The notes: generated by a model not told the origin, from the letters alone. A DNA stretch of 64,000 nt from Deinococcus sp. QL22 (GCF_023370075.1 NZ_CP097149.1:1365001-1429000), one strand, 5' to 3'. Positions 43,718 to 59,054 are shown, numbered from the stretch's first letter. Made by a program: numbers and translations.

Positions 43718-44112
43718 CTGCTCTGAATCGGTCACCATTCTGAATTGGTCTTTACACTCTTGGTCTTTCGCTGAATTGGGAACGTGCTGCGGACTACGCT
43801 CCATTGCGCCTCAACCGTACATAGCACGACTTGCGGCTCTATCGTCGTCAACGGACTCGCAGGGGCAGGTCACTCCTGCATAATCCGGAGCCCCTCGCCT
43901 TTCCTTCTTGCTCTGCTGCCCAGCCTTGCCAGCCCGCTCGGATTTCAAGCCCACACGAGGGCACTTTCAGGTCGGTTCCCGAATGAGTCTGCTTGAAGCA
44001 CCTGTCAACAGTATTGGCTTGTTGACCGAATGAAGTGCGTGAATTTCTGGAGGAGCTGGGAGAATGCAAGCGCCAGCATTCTTTCTGTGGCGCTGTTATT
44101 CAGGCCACTGCT
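43718..44112. other. Intergenic stretch without recognised gene
   Basis: Contains three copies of CTGAAT(C/T)GG near 43724-43779 and a small hairpin AGCGCCA/TGGCGCT (near 44070-44096) downstream of the Rcp1-like gene. Short frames here have no support. Confidence 0.4.
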
Positions 44113-44583
44113 CTAGGCACGGGGCGGGAACCGCACGAAGGTCATCCAGAAGTCCTCGAAAGCGCGGATGGCCGTCAGAAAATTATCGAAGCCGACAGGC
44201 TTGATCACGTAACCGCTGGCGTGGCGGGCATAGGAAGTCCGCACGTCGTCCTCGGCCTGACTGGTGGTGAGCATGACCACCGGAATGCTGCCCAACAGGG
44301 GATCGGCCTTGATTTCGGTCAGCACTTCCAGACCATTTTTACGCGGCATATTAATGTCCAGCAAAATCACGTCGGGGCGCGGGGCGTTGGCATGAATGCC
44401 TTCGCGGCGCAAGAAATTTAGCGCGTCCACGCCGTCGCGGGCCACATGCAGGCGGTTGGGCACGCGGGCGTCGGCAAAGGCTTCCTGGGTCAGCAAGATG
44501 TCGGGTTCGCTGTCCTCAACAAGCAAAATTTCTATGGTGACGTGCGTATTTAATGTGTTGGGTATATTCACAGGCTGGCTCAC
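44113..44583 (-). CDS. Rcp1-like single-domain response regulator
   Basis: 156 residues, receiver domain only: ILLVEDSEPDILLTQEAF (acidic pocket), the phospho-acceptor Asp in PDVILLDINMPRKNG, MLTTS and the Lys in GYVIKPVGF. The VEDSEPDILL/NGLEVL pattern is that of Rcp1-like regulators which pair with phytochrome-type histidine kinases. It overlaps the kinase gene by 4 bases and probably receives its phosphate. It has no DNA-binding output. Confidence 0.9.
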   Translation of the reverse strand: MSQPVNIPNTLNTHVTIEILLVEDSEPDILLTQEAFADARVPNRLHVARDGVDALNFLRREGIHANAPRPDVILLDINMPRKNGLEVLTEIKADPLLGSIPVVMLTTSQAEDDVRTSYARHASGYVIKPVGFDNFLTAIRAFEDFWMTFVRFPPRA

Positions 44584-46994
44584 AGGGGCAATGCCGGTTG
44601 AGGAGGAGTTGGAATGGGGAAGGAGAGAGTGAGAATACTGCCAAATTGGTCAGGCGGGGGTAAGGTGACTTCCAGTGTGCCGCCGTGATGCTCGGCGATC
44701 TTGCGGCAGATGGCGAGGCCCATGCCGGTGCCGGGGTAAGCCTCCCTCCGGTGCAACCTTTGAAAAATAGCGAAAATTCGTTCGTGGTATTCGGTGCCAA
44801 TTCCTATTCCGTTGTCTATCACCTGGATTCGCAGCATAGTGCCCTCTGGCCGCGCTATTACCCGGACATGTGGCGGCACGCCTTCCCGGTGAAATTTCAG
44901 GCCGTTGCCGATCAGGTTGGTGAACAACTGAACCAGCAGCGACGGATGTCCCAACACAGTGCCGGGCGTCTCCCACGTGAGGTGTCCGCCGGTCTCTCGC
45001 AGCGCCGCTTGTACGTTCTGCGCGGCTTCTTGAAGGACAGCGTCCAGCGAAACAGTGCGCGGCAGGGCGTCGCTGCGCCCGATCTGGGCAAAGCTGAGGA
45101 GGTCGCGGATCAGGCTTTGCATCCGGCCCACTGCTTCTTGCATAAAGACCAAGTACTGGTCGGCACGCGGGTCGAGTTGGCCCTGATAACGGCGCGAGAG
45201 CAGTTCGGCGTAGCTGCCCACCGTTCTCAGCGGCTCCTGAAGGTCGTGGCTGGCCACATAGGCAAACTGGGCCAACTCGCGGTTGCTGCGCTCCAGGTCG
45301 GCTATCGCGTCTTCTAGGGCGGCGCGGGCCGACTGGCGCTCAGTAATGTCCTGAAACATCACCACAGCTCCGGTCACGCTTCCCGCTTCGTCCTGGGTTG
45401 GCGTCACGATGTAAGCCACCGGAACCGCTTGTCCCTGCGCGTGCCAGAACACATCGGCTTCTACGCGCCGGGTTTGACCATCCTGAATGGTCTGCTGAAT
45501 GGGGCACTGCGATGGGTCGTGCGGCGTGCCGTCGGCGTGATGATGGTGAAGCAGGGTGTGCTGGTCGGCTCCGATCAGGCGTTCGCGGCCATAGCCCAAA
45601 ATCCGGGCCGCCTCCGGGTTGGCAAAAGTATTGCGCCCGCTCACATCTAGTCCCAAAATGCCCTCGCCCGCCGCGCTCAGCAGCAGCGTGGCAAAGCGCG
45701 TAATTTGGGCCAGTTCGTCGGTGCGCTCCTGCACGCGGGCTTCCAGAGTGGCGTTCAGGTCGCGCAGGCGTGCTTCGGCGGCCCGCACCGCACTGATATC
45801 CGAACTGGTGCCGACCCATTCACGCAACGTGCCGTCTGCATTTTTGACTGGAATGGCGCGGGCCTGCATGGTCACATACACGCCGTCTTTGCGGCGCACC
45901 CGGTACTCGTTTTCATACAGCCCCTGCCGCATCAGCGCCTCGCCCCACACCTCACCCGAAGGAACGATATCGTCGGGGTGCAGGGCGTTCATCCAGCCAG
46001 TTCCAGCCAGTTCCGCGTCGGTTTGCCCGGTAAATGCCGTCCAGTCAGGCTGAGGCGGGTGCAGCATGCCGTCGGGAGCCGACACCCACACGATTTGCGA
46101 GGTGGCCTCCACCAGCGACCGGAAGCGGGCCTCGGTGCCGTGGAGCTGCCCCCGCGTGCGCTGGGCGGCGGTAGCGTCACTAAATACGGTCAGCACACCG
46201 CCCTCCGGTAGCCACGCACTCGGCCCCTGCGGAAGCGCCGTAATGCTCAGCCAGCGCCACTCCTCTGATTCGCGCTGGACGGTGGCGGGCGTAAATACCC
46301 CCATCGGCACGTCGCGCAGGATTTCTCCGGTTTCCAGGCTGCGAATACTGGGGTGGGTATGGCCCGGAAAAGGCGAGCCGTCAGGATGTACCGCCTGCCA
46401 GCGCGGGTCAAGCGAGTCGCGGCCCGTCAATTGATCCAGCGTGAGGCCCAGAATTGTTTGCGCCGCAGTATTGGCATGCAAAATCCGGGCCTGACGATCT
46501 TGCACCGTCAGGCCCAGATTCAGGTTGTCCAGCAAATTGAGAGACGCGTCCAAAGGATTGGGCACAGGAGGATTGGGCACAGTGGCCCGCAAGTGCAGCA
46601 GCACGCCGCCGTCTTCGGGGCAGAGTTCTGAAGCGAGGCCAGTAGGGGAGAGCGTTGCCGTAAACGCCGCACCCTTGATGGTCAGCGGCAGGGCAATCGT
46701 TTCGCCCGCCTGTGCGCGGGGCAAGGCGTCGGCGAGAGCAGCGGTTTTATCGACAAGAGAAATCCAGTCTGAGAATTCGGCGTGCAGGCCAAGCTGTGGG
46801 CCAAACAATGCCTCAGCCGCCGCATTGGGCAGTGTGCCGCCTGAATGTAGCAGCAGCACCGGATCGGGTAGGGCAGCCAACAACCCCCCAGCGGGTACGT
46901 CAGACCAGGCCGGGGCCACGCTCACAGCGTCGGTGTTTACAGCATCAGTCATTGCTGCCGCCTCGCCCTTACCCTGTGCCCGGTCTGCTGTCAT
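44580..46994 (-). CDS. Multi-PAS sensor histidine kinase
   Basis: 804 residues, apparently cytoplasmic (no membrane segments). About four PAS domains: roughly 30-140 (degenerate), 150-280, 285-410 and 430-560, the last with VVMFQDITERQ at its end. Then the HisKA dimerisation helix with the phospho-acceptor His in AYVASHDLQEPLRTVGSYA and an ATP-binding domain with the N box, DNGIGIG, GTGMGLAICRKIAEHHGG. This catalytic half is phytochrome-kinase-like. It lies 24 bases downstream of a DrRRA-like regulator gene and overlaps a receiver gene, making a three-gene two-component operon. The signal is unknown. Confidence 0.9.
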   Translation of the reverse strand: MTADRAQGKGEAAAMTDAVNTDAVSVAPAWSDVPAGGLLAALPDPVLLLHSGGTLPNAAAEALFGPQLGLHAEFSDWISLVDKTAALADALPRAQAGETIALPLTIKGAAFTATLSPTGLASELCPEDGGVLLHLRATVPNPPVPNPLDASLNLLDNLNLGLTVQDRQARILHANTAAQTILGLTLDQLTGRDSLDPRWQAVHPDGSPFPGHTHPSIRSLETGEILRDVPMGVFTPATVQRESEEWRWLSITALPQGPSAWLPEGGVLTVFSDATAAQRTRGQLHGTEARFRSLVEATSQIVWVSAPDGMLHPPQPDWTAFTGQTDAELAGTGWMNALHPDDIVPSGEVWGEALMRQGLYENEYRVRRKDGVYVTMQARAIPVKNADGTLREWVGTSSDISAVRAAEARLRDLNATLEARVQERTDELAQITRFATLLLSAAGEGILGLDVSGRNTFANPEAARILGYGRERLIGADQHTLLHHHHADGTPHDPSQCPIQQTIQDGQTRRVEADVFWHAQGQAVPVAYIVTPTQDEAGSVTGAVVMFQDITERQSARAALEDAIADLERSNRELAQFAYVASHDLQEPLRTVGSYAELLSRRYQGQLDPRADQYLVFMQEAVGRMQSLIRDLLSFAQIGRSDALPRTVSLDAVLQEAAQNVQAALRETGGHLTWETPGTVLGHPSLLVQLFTNLIGNGLKFHREGVPPHVRVIARPEGTMLRIQVIDNGIGIGTEYHERIFAIFQRLHRREAYPGTGMGLAICRKIAEHHGGTLEVTLPPPDQFGSILTLSFPIPTPPQPALPL

Positions 46995-47018
46995 CTGGCC
47001 GCTCCCATCCAGAGAAGT

Positions 47019-47684
47019 TTAGCCGCGCAGGGCGTACCCAACGCCGCGCACGGTTCTCAGCAGCCCGTAACCGTCGAGGTCACGCAGTTTGGCCCGCAGG
47101 TTCGCCATATGCACGTCTACGACGTTGCTGCCTTCGGGCAGGCGGCCTTGCCAGATTTCTTGTCCAATCTCGTGGCGAGAGTACACCCGGCCCGGCTGAC
47201 GGATCAGCAGCGCCAGAATGTCGAACTCTTTGGGCGACAGGCGCAGTTCTTCGGCCTTGTAGGTCACGAGGCGCTTCTGGGGATCGAGGGTCAGGTCGCC
47301 CATGCTCAAGCTCTCGCTGGTGCGCTGGCGCAGTTGCACCTTCACGCGGGCCAGCAATTCGTCGGGGTGAAAGGGCTTGATCAGGTAATCGTCGGCTCCG
47401 AGCCCCAGCAGCCGCACTTTCTCGTCCACGGTATCGCGGGCCGTGAGAACAATAATGGGCACGGCGCTGTTTTTGCGGAGGCGCTGAACCACATCGCCGC
47501 CGTCGAAATCGGGCAGACCCAGGTCCAGCAAGATCAGGTCGGGGTGATCCTCGCGGGCACGGATCAGGCCGTTCATGGCCGAATCTGCGTGATCGACGCC
47601 GTAGCCCGCGTCGGTTAAGTCCATTCGCAGGACATTTGCAATGTCGAGGTCGTCCTCGACCACCAGAATCCGTTGTACGCTCAC
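47019..47684 (-). CDS. drRRA: OmpR-family response regulator, DrRRA-like
   Basis: 221 residues: receiver (1-120) with VVEDDLDIANVL, Asp in LILLDLGLPDFDGG and Lys in DYLIKPFHPDELL; winged helix (125-221) with LRLSPKEFDILALLIRQPGR and SNVVDVHMANLRAKL. From memory the sequence is very close to DrRRA, a D. radiodurans regulator needed for radiation resistance, and RNase J is the divergent neighbour there too; both need checking. The start is a GTG at 47684 (MSVQRIL) with TATCAT 6 nt upstream; longer frames run into the promoter. First gene of the operon with the kinase and Rcp1-like receiver. Confidence 0.85.
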   Translation of the reverse strand: MSVQRILVVEDDLDIANVLRMDLTDAGYGVDHADSAMNGLIRAREDHPDLILLDLGLPDFDGGDVVQRLRKNSAVPIIVLTARDTVDEKVRLLGLGADDYLIKPFHPDELLARVKVQLRQRTSESLSMGDLTLDPQKRLVTYKAEELRLSPKEFDILALLIRQPGRVYSRHEIGQEIWQGRLPEGSNVVDVHMANLRAKLRDLDGYGLLRTVRGVGYALRG

Positions 47685-47690
47685 GCCCCC

Positions 47691-47696
47691 ATGATA
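47691..47696 (-). promoter_or_regulatory. Leaderless-type -10 box of the DrRRA-like gene
   Basis: TATCAT on the minus strand, 6 nt before the GTG start at 47684. Confidence 0.55.
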
Positions 47697-47931
47697 CGAC
47701 TTCATGAACTTATATTCATGCGAGATGCGTCTGGTGCAATGAAATGAAGACTTTGTCACACAGTATAAAAGTTGCGGTCGAGGTTAATGCAGTCTGGATC
47801 GCGCCTCAGGACATCAGGACGGTTGGCCTGACAACAGGCCGAAATTTCTTAAAAAACTCATTTTTTGCGGAACCGCTCGTCTTTGATTAAAACAGCAGAA
47901 CCGGAGTCTAGGGGCAGCGTCAAGAATCGAC

Positions 47932-47961
47932 CGGACACCCCCAGCAGCCATGTGCTAGGTT
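47932..47961 (+). promoter_or_regulatory. Possible extended -10 promoter for RNase J
   Basis: TGCTAGGTT gives an extended -10 (TAGGTT at 47956-47961); CGGACA at 47932-47937 is 18 bp upstream. It would leave a leader of about 190 nt before the RNase J start. The rest of 47697-48159 has no gene I can support. Confidence 0.35.
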
Positions 47962-48159
47962 AAGGGAACCGCGTTCTGGTCTGTTGTTGTGACCGAGCGA
48001 CACAATTTGCAAGCCTTCTGTATCACCCTTGCTGGTTCAACACTGCTGCACCAACACTGCAAGATCAACACCGCCGCAATTTTAGGGCTGCGCCCCATGC
48101 GCCGCTGCACCATTCACAACATGGCCTACTCCTTCTCTTTTGAGGCCATTGGAGTCCAC

Positions 48160-49851
<1,692 letters not shown>

Positions 49852-49873
49852 GTGTTGGGCGTCTAGGCGCAAC

Positions 49874-50126
49874 AGTCTAAGGGTCTAGGGTCAAAGGGTC
49901 TAAGGAAGGGCGGGAATGCCTTTGCTTGGGCCTTTTGCTTTGCTGGTGGTGTGGGGCGGGGCAGGAACGCTGCACTGCGAGTTCCGCAAGGGGTGAGGGC
50001 AACAGACAAGGGCTAAAAGCTATGGTGTTGCTCCCTCCCCCTTGACTGGCACAGCCCGAAGGGAGGGAGGAGGGGTGAGTGAGCGCCAGCAATTGCCCTT
50101 TCTTGGCCCCTTCGACCCTTAGACCC
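49874..50126. repeat. AGACCCTT-type intergenic element, copy 8 (longest)
   Basis: About 253 bases, filling most of the RNase J to clpP gap. The left arm holds AGTCTAAGGGTCTAGGGTC and further units (49874-49915), the right arm CTTCGACCCTTAGACCC (50110-50126). The interior is GC-rich with CTCCCTCCCCCTT against AAGGGAGGGAGGAG pairing (near 50031-50074). It may be the full form from which shorter copies derive. Confidence 0.7.
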
Positions 50127-50232
50127 AGCCCCCCGTCACTCCACTACCCATCACCCTCCCCGCAGCCGACCCCCATCTGACACGCCCGGTCTTAACCCCC
50201 ATTTTGCCCACGTTCCTTCCCCGAACCCGTGC

Positions 50233-50238
50233 GATAAT
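50233..50238 (+). promoter_or_regulatory. Leaderless-type -10 box of clpP
   Basis: GATAAT ends 7 nt before the ATG at 50246; no good -35 at normal spacing. Confidence 0.5.
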
Positions 50239-50245
50239 GCGCCCC

Positions 50246-52089
<1,844 letters not shown>

Positions 52090-52115
52090 ACGCAATAGAG
52101 ATTACAGCGCCGCCT

Positions 52116-52150
52116 CGCCCATGCCCGTATTCTTCGGGACATCGTGGGCG
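52116..52150 (+). terminator. Imperfect hairpin after clpX
   Basis: CGCCCA and CCCG pair with CGGG and TGGGCG. It lacks a T-run, so read-through into lon is possible. The remaining leader to 52279 holds an AAGGAG ribosome site just before lon. Confidence 0.4.
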
Positions 52151-52279
52151 GGGTGTTCTGTAGTTCTCCGGCACCAAGTATGGTTCCGGTCAGACTCCCC
52201 GTATTAGACTCTTCCCCTCTCGACCTCCGGTGCACTCTCCGGATTGGTTTCCAATGAGGCCAGTTTTCAAGGAGTAAGT

Positions 52280-54712
<2,433 letters not shown>

Positions 54713-54730
54713 GCGCAGGCTGGAATAGAG

Positions 54731-54775
54731 CAACAAGAATGCCCCACCCGGAAGATGGGTGGGGCATTCTTGTTG
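54731..54775 (+). terminator. Very strong terminator of lon
   Basis: A perfect 19-bp stem (arms 54731-54749 and 54757-54775; core GCCCCACCC/GGGTGGGGC) with a 7-nt loop. The A/T-rich outer stem could work in both directions. Confidence 0.85.
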
Positions 54776-55042
54776 TCTTGGAATGGGTGAGAGAGGAGCC
54801 TGAACCAATTGACTGATAGTACTCCAAAAGACGTCGCCTTCAGGATCGGTTTTTGATCGCTGTTTTAACCTACCTACTGCTCCATTCCTCTTTCAGTGAA
54901 TATGATCAGGCTTTATGGTTTGCTGCATATCGGCCTGTCTGGTCTGTTTCGCTTGGGCGTGGGCATAGGCAATAGGCGGAAAGTGGCGCGGGAGTTGGGT
55001 TTGTCAGACACTCAGCATTCAGGAAACTGAGTCTCCAGCGCC
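54776..55042. other. Intergenic stretch between convergent lon and pilT
   Basis: No supported gene. A 42-codon frame near 54901 lacks a ribosome site. ACTCAG/CTGAGT (near 55008-55033) is a small hairpin just past pilT. Confidence 0.4.
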
Positions 55043-56326
55043 CTATCCCCGGCCAAACGGCGTGCGCCCGGTGGCGGGCAAAGTGGTACTCGTGGTTCGC
55101 GTATCGGTGCTGTTGCCGCCGCGCCCCGCGTCTTCCCGGCCCGCGCCGTATCCGCCCTGTGTTGTGCCGCCCGCAGGTTTGCCGCCGTAGCCACCGGCTG
55201 CTCCCGCACCGCCACTGGGAGGGCCGAGATTGGCTGCCGCACCCAAACTGGTGGTGGTGTCGTTGGCAAGGCGGGCAAACTCTTTGGGATCAATAGACCG
55301 TTCCAGGCCGATGTCGTAGGCGATGATGCGGCGGCGGTACAGGTTGGCAAGGTAGGCGTCCATCGTGACCATGCCTTCCCGTGCCCCGGTCTGCATCGTC
55401 GACACGATCTGGTAGGTTTTGCCCTCGCGGATCAGTGAACGCACGGCAGGATTGGCCAGCAGCAGTTCGTAGGCCAGCACGCGGCCCGCACCGTCGGCAC
55501 GCGGCAACAGTTGCTGGGTCATCACGGCCACGAGGTTGTTGGCGAGCTGCACCCGGATCTGTGCCTGCTGTTCTTCGGGGAACACGTCCACGATTCGGTC
55601 AATAGATTCCGGCGCAGAGTTGGTGTGCAGCGTACCCATCACCAAGTGCCCAGTTTCGGCGGCGGTCACGGCGGCCTTGATGGTTTCGTAGTCGCGCATT
55701 TCGCCCACCAGAATCACGTCGGGCGCTTGGCGCAGGGCGGCGCGGAGGGCGTCGTTGAAACTCATGGTGTCCGAGCCGACTTCGCGCTGATTGATGATGC
55801 TCTGTTTGTGCGTGTGCATGAACTCGATCGGGTCTTCAATCGTCACGATGTGCAGCTTGCGGGTCGTGTTGATGTAGTCGATCATGGCGGCCAGCGTGGT
55901 GCTTTTGCCCGATCCAGTCGGCCCCGTGACCAGCACCAATCCACGCGGGGCATTGGCGATGTCCACGATATTTTGGGGCAGGCCCATTTCCTGTGCGCTC
56001 TTGATCTGGGTCGGAATCAGTCGCAGGACGCCGCCTACATTGCCGCGCTGCATAAAGGCGTTGACGCGGAAACGGGCTTTTTCTCCCAGAGCGAAGCTGA
56101 AATCCAGTTCGCGCCGTTCTTCGAAGGTGCGCTGCTGACGTTCGTTCATCATGGAATACATCAGTTTGCGGGTGTCGGTGGGGGCCAGTTCGGGCATGCT
56201 GTGGCCGTCATAGACGCCGTGCAGCTTCAGTTGCGGCGGCAAGCCCACCGTCAGGATCACGTCGGACGCGCCCTTTTCGGTGGCGAGGCGGAGAATATCG
56301 GTAATGTCTACAGGAGCCTGAGTCAT
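55043..56326 (-). CDS. pilT: Type IV pilus retraction ATPase PilT
   Basis: 427 residues. Hexameric ATPase that retracts type IV pili for twitching and DNA uptake. Walker A GPTGSGKSTTLAA near 140, Asp box TIEDPIEF, Walker B DVILVGEMRD, His box HLVMGTLHTNSA and the PilT-specific AVRSLIREGK. The last ~60 residues form a Gly/Thr-rich tail (GGAGAAGGYGGKPAGG onward), absent from typical PilT of about 350-370 residues and probably disordered. The start at 56326 (MTQAPVDI) fits the family's N-terminus. It lies downstream of pilB on the same strand. Confidence 0.95.
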   Translation of the reverse strand: MTQAPVDITDILRLATEKGASDVILTVGLPPQLKLHGVYDGHSMPELAPTDTRKLMYSMMNERQQRTFEERRELDFSFALGEKARFRVNAFMQRGNVGGVLRLIPTQIKSAQEMGLPQNIVDIANAPRGLVLVTGPTGSGKSTTLAAMIDYINTTRKLHIVTIEDPIEFMHTHKQSIINQREVGSDTMSFNDALRAALRQAPDVILVGEMRDYETIKAAVTAAETGHLVMGTLHTNSAPESIDRIVDVFPEEQQAQIRVQLANNLVAVMTQQLLPRADGAGRVLAYELLLANPAVRSLIREGKTYQIVSTMQTGAREGMVTMDAYLANLYRRRIIAYDIGLERSIDPKEFARLANDTTTSLGAAANLGPPSGGAGAAGGYGGKPAGGTTQGGYGAGREDAGRGGNSTDTRTTSTTLPATGRTPFGRG

Positions 56327-56384
56327 AGGGGAACCTCGTGGGAACAGGAGCAGCACAGATAGGCGGAGTGGAAGGGGAGAAAAC

Positions 56385-59054
56385 TCAGTTGCTCGTGACG
56401 GCCAGCACTTCTTCCAGCGTGGTCAGGCCTTTGAGGGCTTTTTCGATGCCGTCTTGCCGCATGGTTCGCATGCCGCTCTGGTTCATGGCTACTTCGCGCA
56501 GCTCTACGGCGGGTTTGCCGCTGCCGATGGCGGTGCGCAGGGCGTCGTCCAGCACCATCAATTCGTGCAGACCCGTTCGGCCCTTGTAGCCCGTGCCGCC
56601 GCAGCGGGGGCAACCTGCACCGCGCACCAGAGCGCCGCCGCGCAGTTCCCGCTCAGAGATGCCCAGTCGCCGCAATACGTCGGGGTCGGCATTGGTGGGC
56701 GCTTTGCAATCGGGGCAGACCTTGCGCACCAGCCGTTGCCCCAGCACGCCAATCAGCGACGCACCGATGTTGAAGCCTTCCACGCCCATTTCGTCAAGGC
56801 GGGTGACGGCTCCGGGCGCGTCGTTGGTGTGGAGGGTCGCCAGTACCATATGGCCCGTCAGCGCGGCCTCTACGGCAATTTTAGCGGTTTCGCTGTCCCG
56901 GATTTCTCCCACGAAAATAATGTCGGGGTCTTGGCGAAGGAAGGCCCGCAGCGCCCGCGCAAAGGTCATGCCCGCCACCGGATTCACCTGAGACTGCATA
57001 ATTCCCGGAATTTCGTATTCCACCGGGTCTTCAATGGTGGTGGTGTTCTTTTCGGGGCGGGCGATGCGCTTCAGGGTCGAGAAGCTGGTAAACGATTTGC
57101 CCGAACCCGTCGGTCCAGTCACCAAAAAGATGCCGTAAGGCTTTTCGATCAGGTCGAGAAAGCGCGGGAAGTTGTAATCCGAAAAGCCCAAATTTTCCAC
57201 TTCAGGAATGTTGGCGGCCTTTTGCAGGAGGCGCATCACGGCTTTTTCGCCGTATACGGTGGGCAGCGTCGAAAGGCGCAAGTCGATGTCGATGCTGCCC
57301 TTTTTGAAACGCACCCGTCCGTCTTGCGGCACGCGGCGCTCGGAAATATCGAGGTTACCCATGATTTTGATGCGGGCCAGGATGCTCTGGGCGCTGCCTT
57401 TGGGAAGCTCGTTTTGCTCGCGCAGCACGCCGTCTACCCGGTAACGAATTCGCAGGGCCGAGTCGGTGGGTTCGATGTGGATATCGCTGGCTTCCTGCAG
57501 GGCGGCCTCGCGGATCAGGTTGTCCACCACGCGCACCACGGCGTTGTCGTCCAGCCCCACCGACAGATCCAGCTCTTCTTGCTTCTTGCTCTCGCGCTTG
57601 CTGGACAGGTTCGCCAATTCCTGATTCAGGTTGGCCATGTCCTTGTTGCCGAAATACCGCTCGATCAGGCGAATGATGTCTTTTTCGGCCATGACCGCTG
57701 GCATGATGTCGCGCCCGGTGATCAGTTTCAGATCGTCCAGAGCAAACACGTTGCGCGGGTCTTTCATCGCCACGACCAGCGATTCGCCCTGCAGACGCAC
57801 CGGAACCACCCCGTAGCGGCGGGCCGTGCCTTCAGGAATCATCAGGGCCACTTTGGAATCGGGCGGGTTCTGAACCGGATCCAGGAATTCGTAGCCAAGC
57901 TGCGCGGCCAGGGAGCGCGCCAGCATTTCCGGCGACAGTTTGCCCGACTGCACCAGCGTATCTTCGAGTCTTCCCCCGCCTGCGTTCTGCTTTTGCAGCG
58001 CCACGTCGATCTCGTCGGCCCCGGCAAAGCCCAGCTCCATAATCACTTCGCCCAGCGGCTTGACCTTGCCCTCGCGGGCCTGCACATGCAGCGCTTCCCG
58101 CAGTTGCGCCCGCGAGAGGCTGCCCTGCTGCACCATCTGTTCGCCCAAGCGCCCGCGCTGCGGATAAAAGCGCTCGATCAGGAGTTCCACGTCTTTTGGC
58201 TTGGCCAGAATCAGTTGAACGGTGCGGCCCACCAACGCCTCGATGTCTTCGCGTTTGCGCGGATCGCTGGCGACTACCGTTACGCCCTGCTCGGATTCGT
58301 CTACGGGCACGGCGTTCAGGCGCAGCGCGTCGGCCCGCAACATGCTGCCCAGCACGTCTTCGGTGGGCTGGAAATCGCGTGGATTTCTGAGGTACACCGT
58401 GCCGGTCTGCTCGGCCAGCGACTCGTACAGTTGGTCTTCGGTAATGATCTGCTGGGCAATCAGGGTGCCGCCCAGCGCCTCTCCGGTCTGCTGCTGCACG
58501 TCCAGGGCCACTTGCAACTGCGCGTCGTTGATCAGGCCGCGTCCCATCAGGCGTTGGCCCAACATGCTGCCGCCGCCCTCTCCGATCTCATCCGGCAGGG
58601 CAGGCGTAATCCCCAGTTCGGGGTAATGGGTTGCCATCGCCCACATGATCTGGTCGCGGAGCGCCTGGTACGGTTCGATCATCAGGCCGCTGTCGTCTTC
58701 GAGGGCTTCCAGCGCCATGCTCGACAGCGGATCGACGAGGGCCACGCGCAGGGTGCCGCCATCGATGGCAAACGGGAACGCCTGAGAAGCCAGTGCCGTC
58801 TGGGCCTGCACCGATTTCAGGGCCGCCTCTTCCGGCGTGACCACCAGCAGATTCACCAGCGGAATTCCCAGGGCTTCCTCGATGGCCCGCGCAATGCGTT
58901 TTTCGCCCACCAGCCCGGTGTCGATCAGAATATCGGCCAGTCGGCCCCCGATTTCGGCATGCCGCACGAGGGCGCGTTGCAGGTCGGTGTCGTTGACATA
59001 CCCCTGTTCGAGCAAAATTGCGCCTAGGCGCCGGTCACCAATAGAAAGAGCCAC
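56385..59054 (-). CDS. pilB: Type IV pilus assembly ATPase PilB (PilF-like)
   Basis: 889 residues, long for PilB because the N-terminus has repeated MshEN/GSPII domains: LGAILLEQGYVNDTDLQRAL near 10, a second near 160 (LMGRGLINDAQLQVALDVQQ) and a third near 310 (QGSLSRAQLREALHVQA), as in Thermus PilF. The ATPase part has GPTGSGKSFTSFSTL, TIEDPVEYEI, DIIFVGEIRDSETA and HMVLATLHTNDA. A four-Cys zinc site follows (CPDCKAP and CPRCGGTGYKGR). The start is GTG with GGAGGA 6 nt upstream. Confidence 0.95.
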   Translation of the reverse strand: MALSIGDRRLGAILLEQGYVNDTDLQRALVRHAEIGGRLADILIDTGLVGEKRIARAIEEALGIPLVNLLVVTPEEAALKSVQAQTALASQAFPFAIDGGTLRVALVDPLSSMALEALEDDSGLMIEPYQALRDQIMWAMATHYPELGITPALPDEIGEGGGSMLGQRLMGRGLINDAQLQVALDVQQQTGEALGGTLIAQQIITEDQLYESLAEQTGTVYLRNPRDFQPTEDVLGSMLRADALRLNAVPVDESEQGVTVVASDPRKREDIEALVGRTVQLILAKPKDVELLIERFYPQRGRLGEQMVQQGSLSRAQLREALHVQAREGKVKPLGEVIMELGFAGADEIDVALQKQNAGGGRLEDTLVQSGKLSPEMLARSLAAQLGYEFLDPVQNPPDSKVALMIPEGTARRYGVVPVRLQGESLVVAMKDPRNVFALDDLKLITGRDIMPAVMAEKDIIRLIERYFGNKDMANLNQELANLSSKRESKKQEELDLSVGLDDNAVVRVVDNLIREAALQEASDIHIEPTDSALRIRYRVDGVLREQNELPKGSAQSILARIKIMGNLDISERRVPQDGRVRFKKGSIDIDLRLSTLPTVYGEKAVMRLLQKAANIPEVENLGFSDYNFPRFLDLIEKPYGIFLVTGPTGSGKSFTSFSTLKRIARPEKNTTTIEDPVEYEIPGIMQSQVNPVAGMTFARALRAFLRQDPDIIFVGEIRDSETAKIAVEAALTGHMVLATLHTNDAPGAVTRLDEMGVEGFNIGASLIGVLGQRLVRKVCPDCKAPTNADPDVLRRLGISERELRGGALVRGAGCPRCGGTGYKGRTGLHELMVLDDALRTAIGSGKPAVELREVAMNQSGMRTMRQDGIEKALKGLTTLEEVLAVTSN

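Noticed and set aside
43784..43996. 70-codon open frame after the terminator at 43689
   Set aside because: No translation signals and no recognisable motif; treated as non-coding.
47989..48159. 57-residue N-terminal extension of RNase J from a GTG
   Set aside because: The extension does not resemble RNase J N-termini, while the ATG at 48160 has a good ribosome site.
56454..59027. 857-codon open frame on the plus strand opposite pilB
   Set aside because: It is the antisense of pilB, lacks family features and has the Gln/His-rich composition expected from reversed GC-rich codons.
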